A DNA stretch of 35,165 bases from Opitutus sp. (lineage in GTDB: Bacteria > Verrucomicrobiota > Verrucomicrobiia > Opitutales > Opitutaceae): NCBI GenBank assembly GCA_025361365.1, contig JANYAM010000280.1:1-35165 (forward strand), in the 5' to 3' direction. Positions 27,430 to 35,165 of the stretch are shown here, one piece after another. Position numbers and translations under genes: made by a program. The notes under the pieces are model-generated. The model worked only from the letters and a program-made list of their open reading frames with translations, ran no database searches and was not told the origin of the DNA. Every line of letters starts with the position of its first letter. Positions within the stretch are counted from its first letter, which is position 1.

Positions 27430-27464
27430 ATTTGGAGCTTGGCCGCTGGCGTTTGGGATTTGCC
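27430..27464 (-). repeat. Heptamer array downstream of the SpoIIE gene (inverted partner)
   Basis: TTTGG-like cores begin at 27431, 27438 (CTTGG), 27445 (GCTGG), 27452 and 27459 (TTTGC), exactly every 7 bp. The reverse-complement word is GCCAAAC. It lies 13 bp after the stop of the phosphatase gene and 30 bp from the facing array at 27365-27399. Confidence 0.82.
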
Positions 27465-27477
27465 GCCGCTCCGGCGG

Positions 27478-28917
27478 TTACGTCCGCTTGATCGTCAGCA
27501 GCGTGTAATCGTCGCGCAGCCCGGCCGAGCCGGCGAATTGCTCCACCGCGTGCAGAATGGTGTCGTTTATCTCCCGCGCTGTGCCGGCGTGGCCGGTCCG
27601 CAGCGCGTCGGCCAGGCGCGCCCCGCCGAACTCCTGCTCCGCGGCATTGGGCGCCTCCGTCAGGCCGTCGGTGTAGAGCACCAGCGTCGAGCCCGGCGCG
27701 AACCCAAGCGTCCGGTCCTCGATGGTGGCATCAAAGAGCTCCGCGTCCACCAACCCGACGGGCATGCCCTCGGAGCCCACATACTCGCTCAGGTAAGCCC
27801 CGGTGGCCGGGTCGCGGCGCGAGAGCAGCGTCAGCTCATGGCCGGCGCGGGCCACGGTCACCTGGCTCCTGCCGGCATCCACCACGGCGTAGGTCATGGT
27901 GATATACATGCCCTCGCGCATGTCCCCGGCCAGCGACCGGTTCAACTCGGCCAGCACGCGAGCCGGCGAGGTGTGCAACGGCGCGATCTGCCGCAGCGTG
28001 GTCCGGCAGATCGCCATCAGCAGCGACGCCGACATGCCCTTGCCCGACACATCAGCCACCGCCACGCCGACCCGGTCGAAGCCGAGCTTGAACACGTCGT
28101 AAAGGTCACCACTGACCTTCTGTGCGGCAAGGTAGCGGGCGTCGATGTCGAGCCCCGGCACCACCGGCATGGTCCGCGGCAGCAGCATCTGCTGGACGTC
28201 GCTGGCCAGCGCGAGGTCGAGGTCGAGGCGCTGCTTCTCCACTTGGAGCGAGAGAAAGTCCGCATTGTGCACCGCCAGGCCGGCCTGCTCGGCCAGCGCC
28301 TCGACGAGCGAGTAGTCGGTCTCGGAAAAGGGCAGGCCGTCGGAGGCGTTGCAGACGCAGAGCACGCCGATGAGCCGCTGGCGCACCGTGATGGGCGCGG
28401 CGATGACCGAACGCACCATCAGCGCCTCGTCCTGGTGCTTCACGATGCGCGGATCGTCCGCCGCCGCGGTGACCAGCTCGCCGCGGCCGGTGGCGGCGAC
28501 CCGGCCGACCACACCCTCGCCTACGGGAAAAGACTCGGACTTCAGCACCTGCTCGATGAATTTGGCGCGCGAACCGAGCTTCATTTTCTGGGTGTCCGGA
28601 ATGGGCCGGTGCGGCGGGAACAGGCCCTCGACCGCCGCGCCGCGCATCATGTCGTCGGTGCCCTTCTCGAAGATGCACGCGCTCAGCGCGCCGGTGCTCA
28701 GGATGGCGGCGTGCACGATCCGCTGGAACAGCTCCTCGCGCGGCAGCCGCTCGCCGACGGCGTCCACCATGGTGTGCATGTAATCCAGCACCATCTGCCG
28801 CTCCTCCATCAGCGCCTGCTTCTCCTCCTCGAGGCGGGCCGCGGCGTGCTGGGCGCGCCAGTAGAGCGCATAGACCAGCAAAGCACCAAGGATACCGCCA
28901 AGGACGAAAGTCACCAT
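27478..28917 (-). CDS. GAF-domain PP2C phosphatase (SpoIIE/RsbU type)
   Basis: A 479-residue regulator. It has an N-terminal membrane segment (residues 3-19), a short coiled coil (ARLEEEKQALMEERQMVLDY), and a GAF domain (about 60-225, with VGEGVVGRVAATGRGELVTA). The SpoIIE-type PP2C domain (about 245-479) has VSGDLYDVF, VAVADVSGKGMSASLLMA, LVLYTDGLTEA and LRDDYTLLTI, which hold the metal-binding acidic residues. Such enzymes dephosphorylate STAS anti-anti-sigma proteins. The STAS gene lies 9 bp upstream, so the pair is probably enzyme and substrate. No anti-sigma kinase is in the window. Confidence 0.94.
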   Translation of the reverse strand: MVTFVLGGILGALLVYALYWRAQHAAARLEEEKQALMEERQMVLDYMHTMVDAVGERLPREELFQRIVHAAILSTGALSACIFEKGTDDMMRGAAVEGLFPPHRPIPDTQKMKLGSRAKFIEQVLKSESFPVGEGVVGRVAATGRGELVTAAADDPRIVKHQDEALMVRSVIAAPITVRQRLIGVLCVCNASDGLPFSETDYSLVEALAEQAGLAVHNADFLSLQVEKQRLDLDLALASDVQQMLLPRTMPVVPGLDIDARYLAAQKVSGDLYDVFKLGFDRVGVAVADVSGKGMSASLLMAICRTTLRQIAPLHTSPARVLAELNRSLAGDMREGMYITMTYAVVDAGRSQVTVARAGHELTLLSRRDPATGAYLSEYVGSEGMPVGLVDAELFDATIEDRTLGFAPGSTLVLYTDGLTEAPNAAEQEFGGARLADALRTGHAGTAREINDTILHAVEQFAGSAGLRDDYTLLTIKRT

Positions 28918-28926
28918 GGCGGCAGG

Positions 28927-29436
28927 TTAGCGTGAATCCACCCGGTTGCGCAAGAAGGCCAGCACGTCCTGGAACTTCGCCGCATTGGCCGCGTCGGCGC
29001 TCACAAGGTTCTCGTGCGCCTCCAGGATCAGGCGGGCGCTCTCGATCTCGGTCTTGGCCCGGGTGTCGAGGCCGGTGGTGCCGCCGTGGAAGTTCATCTG
29101 GAACTCCCCCGCGTCCACCGTGGCCAGCCGGTGCAGCCCGAGGTTGCGGATCAGCTCAAGGTTGCGCTCCGCCACTCGCACGAGGGTCAGCGTGCCCGGC
29201 GGCACCTGCCGGCGGAGCTCCAGCGCCGCCCCGGCCAGCACGCCCAGGAAAGTGCTGTCCATGCTCGTGCAGTCCTTGAAATCCACCACGAAGCTCTTGC
29301 GCCCGTGCTTGAACATCTCGGCGAAGAAATCCCGCAGCCCACCGCTGTTGGCAAACGACGCCCGGCCGTCGATCCGCACCAGCACCGGGTTGGCGTAGGC
29401 ATCGACAAGGAAGGTCGGTTTGGTCGGCTCGGACAT
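28927..29436 (-). CDS. STAS-domain anti-sigma factor antagonist with C-terminal extension
   Basis: A 169-residue protein from ATG 29436. Residues 1 to about 105 form a STAS domain: VLVRIDGRASFANSGGLRDF, then SFVVDFKDCTSMDSTFLGVL with the phosphorylatable serine in the D-S-T-F-L-G turn. The rest is an extension (TRAKTEIESARLILEAHENL) that is helical and not part of typical short SpoIIAA or RsbV proteins. It is followed 9 bp later by the SpoIIE-type phosphatase, its likely partner. acnA lies 57 bp upstream on the same strand. A longer frame to 29493 lacks family features. Confidence 0.9.
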   Translation of the reverse strand: MSEPTKPTFLVDAYANPVLVRIDGRASFANSGGLRDFFAEMFKHGRKSFVVDFKDCTSMDSTFLGVLAGAALELRRQVPPGTLTLVRVAERNLELIRNLGLHRLATVDAGEFQMNFHGGTTGLDTRAKTEIESARLILEAHENLVSADAANAAKFQDVLAFLRNRVDSR

Positions 29437-29493
29437 GGTGTGCAAAAGCAGAAGCGCGACGGTATTCCACCGCCGCGCCCCGGGACAAGTCAA

Positions 29494-32217
<2,724 letters not shown>

Positions 32218-32232
32218 GGGAGGGAAGGCAGA

Positions 32233-32341
32233 GACCTGAGACCTGAAACCTGAGACCTGAATCAGGCCCCAGACTTTCGGATCGCGGTCAGCAATGAATT
32301 GATCGGGATTTTTTCAGGTTTCAGGTTTCAGGTCTCAGGTT
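32233..32341. repeat. Inverted pair of heptamer arrays (word AACCTGA/GACCTGA)
   Basis: The left arm has GACCTGA at 32233 and 32240, AACCTGA at 32247 and GACCTGA at 32254. The right arm has TCAGGTT at 32314 and 32321, TCAGGTC at 32328 and TCAGGTT at 32335. Both are exact 7-bp steps, and the two 28-base arms pair with two purine mismatches. They lie between the peroxiredoxin stop and the acnA start. Confidence 0.9.
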
Positions 32342-32345
32342 TCCT

Positions 32346-32365
32346 TGGCGAAGTTTACTTCGCCA
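32346..32365 (-). other. Perfect hairpin across the peroxiredoxin stop codon
   Basis: TGGCGAAGT (32346-32354) is the exact reverse complement of ACTTCGCCA (32357-32365), with two bases between. The stop codon (32357-32355 on the minus strand) is in the loop. There is no T-run after it, so a simple intrinsic terminator is unlikely; it adjoins the heptamer array. Confidence 0.6.
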
Positions 32366-32828
32366 GCGCGGCCTTCACTTTCACGAAATCCGGCAGGTCC
32401 TTCGGCGTCGGGGTCTGCTCGGCGTATTTGATGACGCCGTCCGCGCCGATAACGAACGCCGCGCGCGCGGACGTGTCGCCCACGCCGGCGAGCATCGGAA
32501 ACACGACGTCGTAAGCCTTGGTGACAGTCTTGTTGAGGTCGCTGACCAGCGTCACCGTGATCTTGTTGGCCTTGGCCCAGGCTTCCTGGGTGAAAGGGCT
32601 GTCGACGCTGATCGCGATCACGTCGGCGCCGAGGTTCGCATAACCGGACAGGCCGTTGGAGATATCGCACATCTCGGCGGTGCAGACGCCGGTGTAGGCC
32701 AGCGGGAAGAAAAGCAGCACGGTCTGCTTCTTGCCGAAATTGTCGCTCAACTTGACGTCCTTGAGGCCGTCGGCGGTTTTGGTCTTGAGGGTGAAATCAG
32801 GGGCTTTGGATCCGACGGCGAGAGGCAT
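32355..32828 (-). CDS. Peroxiredoxin (AhpC/Bcp-like thiol peroxidase)
   Basis: A 157-residue cytoplasmic peroxidase that reduces hydrogen peroxide and organic peroxides. It starts MPLAVGSKAPDFTLKTKTAD. The peroxidatic cysteine is in PLAYTGVCTAEMCDI (about residue 47), with a second cysteine five residues later, the spacing seen in Bcp/AhpE-type enzymes. VIAISVDSPFTQEAWAKANK and AAFVIGADGVIKY complete the thioredoxin-like fold. The frame could extend to 33122, but that region is repeat DNA. A stem-loop (CGACGG, loop CGGG, CCGTCG at 32860-32875) lies in its leader. Confidence 0.94.
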   Translation of the reverse strand: MPLAVGSKAPDFTLKTKTADGLKDVKLSDNFGKKQTVLLFFPLAYTGVCTAEMCDISNGLSGYANLGADVIAISVDSPFTQEAWAKANKITVTLVSDLNKTVTKAYDVVFPMLAGVGDTSARAAFVIGADGVIKYAEQTPTPKDLPDFVKVKAALAK

Positions 32829-32978
32829 AAAAAAACAGGAGTTGAGGGCTGGATTGGTTCGACGGCGGGCCGTCGTTGGGAACCTGACAAGTAGAGCCGC
32901 CGGCGCTTCCCGGGCAACCCATTTCAGGTAGGTATGAAGGCTCTTACTAAATTGGCAGCGGGCCTCATTAGTTCCGCT

Positions 32979-33004
32979 GTAGGGTCGGCGCTTGTCGCCG
33001 GACC
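32979..33004 (+). repeat. Single REP with GTAG head
   Basis: GTAG (32979-32982) is followed by an imperfect palindrome, GGTCGGCG (32983-32990), CTTG, then TCGCCGGACC (32995-33004). GTAG plus palindrome is the other classical RAYT-REP head form. It abuts the REP doublet that begins at 33012. Confidence 0.6.
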
Positions 33005-33011
33005 GCGGCTG

Positions 33012-33095
33012 GGAGGGCCCGCGTCCCTGCGGGCCGTGTCTTGGTCGAAAAAACGCCATGCCGCGGACCACGGCGCGCAGGGACGCGCGCCCTCC
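33012..33095. repeat. REP doublet (REPIN) with expanded centre
   Basis: The outer units match the doublet at 24698-24747: the left unit is GGAG plus GGCCCG...CGGGCC and the right 24 bases (33072-33095) are identical. The centre differs, with 36 bp (33036-33071) instead of 2 bp between the units. That linker can itself partly pair (GGTC with GACC). Confidence 0.8.
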
Positions 33096-33112
33096 ACCAT
33101 CCCTGCTCCGGC

Positions 33113-33140
33113 CACTTGTCACTTGTCACTTGTTCACTTG
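33113..33140 (+). repeat. Heptamer array (word CACTTGT) before tyrS
   Basis: Three perfect copies of CACTTGT start at 33113, 33120 and 33127, and a fourth partial copy (CACTTG) at 33135 after one extra base. It ends 23 bp before the tyrS ATG. No clear inverted partner lies nearby; TGACAAGTAG near 32885 could be a relic. Confidence 0.85.
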
Positions 33141-33156
33141 CCGCCGATAACGGCGG
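33141..33156 (+). other. Hairpin directly before the tyrS start
   Basis: CCGCCG (33141-33146) pairs with CGGCGG (33151-33156) around an ATAA loop, 7 bp before the ATG. No purine-rich ribosome-binding site lies between. It could affect translation initiation; that is inference. Confidence 0.5.
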
Positions 33157-33163
33157 CCACTCC

Positions 33164-34501
33164 ATGAGCGACATCCTCGCAGAACTCGAATGGCGCGGCC
33201 TCTACGCCGACTGCACCGACCGTGCCGCCCTGGCCAAGCGCCTCGCCGAGGGTCCGACCACGCTCTACTGCGGCTTCGATCCCACCGCCGACTCGCTCCA
33301 TGTCGGCAACCTGGTGCCGCTTCTCGCCCTCAAGCGCTTCCAGCAATACGGCCACCTGCCCATCGCGCTCGCCGGCGGCGCCACCGGCATGGTCGGCGAT
33401 CCCTCCGGCAAGTCCGACGAGCGCAACCTGCTCACGCCCGACCAGCTCCAGCACAATCTCGACTGCATCAAGCCCCAGCTCGCGCGCTTCCTCGATTTCA
33501 CCGGCGCGAAGAATCCCGCCCGCCTCGTCAACAACTACGACTGGACCGGCTCGATCAGTTTCCTCGAATTCCTGCGCGACACGGGCAAGCACATCACGGT
33601 GAACTCCATGATCGCGAAGGACTCTGTCCGTTCGCGCATGGAGAATGAAAATCCCAACAGGCAGACTTCGGGCATCAGCTTTACCGAGTTCAGTTATATG
33701 CTGCTGCAGGGTTTCGATTTCTACCATCTGCGTAAAACCTTCAACTGCGAGCTGCAGGTCGGCGCCACTGACCAGTGGGGCAACATCACCGTCGGCACCG
33801 AGCTGACCCGCAAGAAACTCGGCGCCACCGTCTGGGGCCTCGTGTTCCCGCTGCTGACGAAAGCCGACGGCTCGAAATACGGCAAGACCGCCACCGGCAC
33901 CGTCTGGTTGGATCCGAAAAAGACCAGTTCCTATAGTTTCTACCAATTCTTCGTGAATGCGGACGACGCCGACGTCGTCAAGCTGCTCAAGACACTCACC
34001 CTCCTCTCCCAAGAGGAGATCGCTGCGCTGGAGAAGGAACTGAAGGCCAACCCCGGCGCCCGCGCCGCGCAAAAGGCCCTCGCCAAGGAGATGACCGTGC
34101 TCGTCCACGGCGCCGAGGCCCTCGCCGCCGCCCTCAAGGCCAGCGAGATTCTTTTCGGTGGCTCGCTCGACGGCATCACCGAGGAAATCTTCAACGACGT
34201 CGCCGGCGAGGTTCCTACGAAAAAACTCGATCAAAGCCTTGGTGCTGCACTACTCGGGCTGGCACCAGCAAATCAACAAAGCAATTCTCTCGGCGCTGCA
34301 TTGCTCGACCTACTCATTGCCTCAGGCCTTTCGCCATCAAAAGGCCAAGCACGCAAAGATGTCGATGCTGGAGGAATCTATCTGAACAACGTTCGCATTC
34401 CCGACCACAACCGAAGCATCACTTCGGCGGATCTCTTATTCGGGAAATTTCTACTACTGCGAAAGGGGAAGAAATCTTACGCAGTGCTCACACTCCCTTG
34501 A
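33164..34501 (+). CDS. tyrS: Tyrosyl-tRNA synthetase with divergent low-GC 3' end
   Basis: Class I synthetase of 445 residues charging tRNA-Tyr. It has CGFDPTADSLHVGNLVPL (HIGH motif as HVGN), the tyrosine pocket SYMLLQGFDFYHL, DQWGNI, and the KMSKS equivalent KYGKT in DGSKYGKTATGT. The C-terminal S4-like RNA-binding domain is present (SKGQARKDVDAGGIYLNN). ATG 33164 gives the expected MSDILAELEWRGLYAD; the frame upstream to 33041 is repeat DNA. From about 34210 the composition drops: 34081-34140 is 45/60 G+C while 34261-34320 is 31/60. Codons become A/T-ending. A repeated SLGAALL (before and after APANQQSN) adds about 15 residues at the junction with the S4 domain. Confidence 0.95.
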   Translation: MSDILAELEWRGLYADCTDRAALAKRLAEGPTTLYCGFDPTADSLHVGNLVPLLALKRFQQYGHLPIALAGGATGMVGDPSGKSDERNLLTPDQLQHNLDCIKPQLARFLDFTGAKNPARLVNNYDWTGSISFLEFLRDTGKHITVNSMIAKDSVRSRMENENPNRQTSGISFTEFSYMLLQGFDFYHLRKTFNCELQVGATDQWGNITVGTELTRKKLGATVWGLVFPLLTKADGSKYGKTATGTVWLDPKKTSSYSFYQFFVNADDADVVKLLKTLTLLSQEEIAALEKELKANPGARAAQKALAKEMTVLVHGAEALAAALKASEILFGGSLDGITEEIFNDVAGEVPTKKLDQSLGAALLGLAPANQQSNSLGAALLDLLIASGLSPSKGQARKDVDAGGIYLNNVRIPDHNRSITSADLLFGKFLLLRKGKKSYAVLTLP

Positions 34502-35024
34502 GCCCCTGACTTTATGCTCGAGCCTGCAGAATCAGCAGCAAGCACACAGCTGAGCTTCAAATCGGCTGCCATAGTAGCCTTGGCTGTGATTCCTGCTCAG
34601 ATTTTTGCGCGCGTCCTAGGAATCCTGTGGGAGTCAGCTCTCAGTGGTTTTTATCAGGGAGCTAAACACTCGCCGGATTGGAAGTATTTCTTCCTGGTCG
34701 ATTCTGTGGGTAGCGCAGCCACTTCTTTCATCTTTGTTTGGCTTTGCTCAATGGCCCAAAAGCAAATCCGCTGGATTTCTGTATGGGTTCTCTTTGGGTT
34801 CACCGTTCTGTTCGATGCATCTTTAGCTTCAGTCGGCTCCATGAGTGAGCAGGCCGTTTGGGGACATAGCGTTGGATCTTTACTTGCAGCGCTTATTTTC
34901 TTCAGGAAAACGAAATAACAAGATTAGCGATATTCCCATTTGTTGACCGACTACAGCTATTGCCGATCCAGCTAACTAAATTGTTGGCCCATTCGCTACT
35001 TCGCGTTTCCACGATGGTCTGGTC
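34210..35024. other. Lower-GC block spanning the tyrS 3' end and an orphan ORF
   Basis: G+C falls sharply inside tyrS near 34210 and stays low through the membrane ORF and the non-coding stretch 34919-35024. It then returns to high GC in the minus-strand gene at 35025. The edge inside a gene suggests that the 3' end of tyrS and what follows came together from another source. No integrase or direct repeat is visible in the block. Confidence 0.6.
34514..34918 (+). CDS. Small polytopic membrane protein, unknown, low GC
   Basis: I do not recognise it. The 134-residue frame has about four hydrophobic segments: AAIVALAVIPAQIFARVLGI, SAATSFIFVWLCSMA, WISVWVLFGFTVLFDASLAS and VGSLLAALIFF. A soluble loop (GAKHSPDWKY) lies between the first two. 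It ends FFRKTK. It begins 12 bp after the tyrS stop and shares the A/T-ending codons of the tyrS 3' end, unlike all other genes here. This fits joint acquisition. Confidence 0.65.
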   Translation: MLEPAESAASTQLSFKSAAIVALAVIPAQIFARVLGILWESALSGFYQGAKHSPDWKYFFLVDSVGSAATSFIFVWLCSMAQKQIRWISVWVLFGFTVLFDASLASVGSMSEQAVWGHSVGSLLAALIFFRKTK

Positions 35025-35165
35025 CTAGAAATTCTTCGCGGTCTTCGCCCAGAAGGCCTCGTCGATCTGCGGGCAGAACTCCTTCAGCTCGCCTTTCAGC
35101 ACGTCGAGCTTGCCCGCGAGGAAACTGTCCTTCTGCAGCAGCAGCCGCATGGTGAGGTTGTTCGT
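35025..35165 (-). CDS. C-terminal 46 residues of an unrecognised gene
   Basis: On the minus strand an open frame enters from the window edge and ends at TAG (35027-35025). The visible end includes LLLQKDSFLAGKLDVLKG, then FCPQIDEAFWAKTAKNF. Composition and codon use are of the local high-GC type. Too little is visible to name a family. Confidence 0.6.
   Translation of the reverse strand, partial: TNNLTMRLLLQKDSFLAGKLDVLKGELKEFCPQIDEAFWAKTAKNF

Larger units (their letters stand above)
32829..33163. other. 335-bp intergenic region packed with repeats
   Basis: No gene is supported here. It separates the divergent peroxiredoxin and tyrS genes and holds, in order, a stem-loop at 32860-32875, a single REP at 32979-33004, a REP doublet at 33012-33095, a heptamer array at 33113-33140 and a hairpin at 33141-33156. 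Open frames that cross it are made of these repeats. No clear -35/-10 pair was found for either gene. Confidence 0.8.

Noticed and set aside
32829-33163. T-box leader or small gene before tyrS
   Set aside because: The region is fully explained by REP elements, a heptamer array and hairpins; open frames through it translate repeat DNA only.
34514-35024. Integrated phage or genomic island
   Set aside because: No integrase, recombinase, tRNA gene or attachment-site repeat was found in the low-GC block; only a composition shift is seen.

Overview
The window is high-GC chromosomal DNA, almost certainly from a verrucomicrobium close to the Opitutaceae (inference from gene content, codon use and product sequences; no 16S rRNA is present). 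Genes are mostly housekeeping, tightly packed and on both strands. Few starts have a clear Shine-Dalgarno sequence, and many long antisense frames are only a by-product of G/C-ending codons. The cell appears to be an aerobic, menaquinone-using bacterium: MenG/UbiE-type methyltransferase, oxygen-dependent HemF, HemY-type oxidase and aconitase A.

Layout. 1-2750: hisS (5' part) and an HU-like gene on the minus strand, divergent from ubiE/menG, then an A-type Fe-S carrier and a VIT/CCC1 metal transporter as a minus-strand pair. 2881-5361: a soluble Ser/Thr kinase 12 bp upstream of rpoN (sigma-54). 5377-9190: a facing pair of terminator-like hairpins, a lone receiver protein, a nine-unit ankyrin-type protein, enolase and a small exported protein. 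9194-14300: RlmI-type rRNA methyltransferase, two tiny membrane ORFs, RF3, an exported alpha/beta hydrolase and a lipoprotein. 14447-16529: an exported amidohydrolase and a His-rich membrane transporter. 16699-20146: hemF-hemE-hemY, three consecutive steps of haem synthesis. 20284-24695: ileS, a DksA-like protein with a histone-like tail, and lspA. 24751-27310: yicC, a four-helix-bundle (23S IVP/Avd family) gene and stand-alone trpB, all minus strand. 27478-32828: peroxiredoxin, acnA, a STAS protein and a GAF-SpoIIE phosphatase, all minus strand. 33164-34501: tyrS, whose 3' end passes abruptly into lower-GC DNA with an orphan membrane ORF. The last 141 bp hold the 3' end of an unrecognised minus-strand gene.

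The most unusual content is between the genes. (1) At five places (around 24.1, 25.6-26.1, 27.4, 32.3 and 33.1 kb) there are short arrays with an exact 7-bp period. Most are in inverted pairs, each region has its own heptamer word (CAATCCG, GCCAAAC, AACCTGA, CACTTGT), and they sit within a few tens of bases of start or stop codons. A 9-bp-period relative lies before hemY. The four-helix-bundle gene is bracketed by inverted arrays of one word, and the same word recurs around trpB. In two cases (lspA, hemY) the only usable start codon lies inside repeat DNA. (2) Four REP doublets (REPINs) and one single REP show the GGAG/GTAG-head-plus-palindrome form mobilised by RAYT transposases; no RAYT gene is in the window. 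(3) Three terminator-like hairpins share one sequence with a covarying stem base pair. Together these suggest a genome shaped by several families of small non-autonomous repeats targeted to gene edges.
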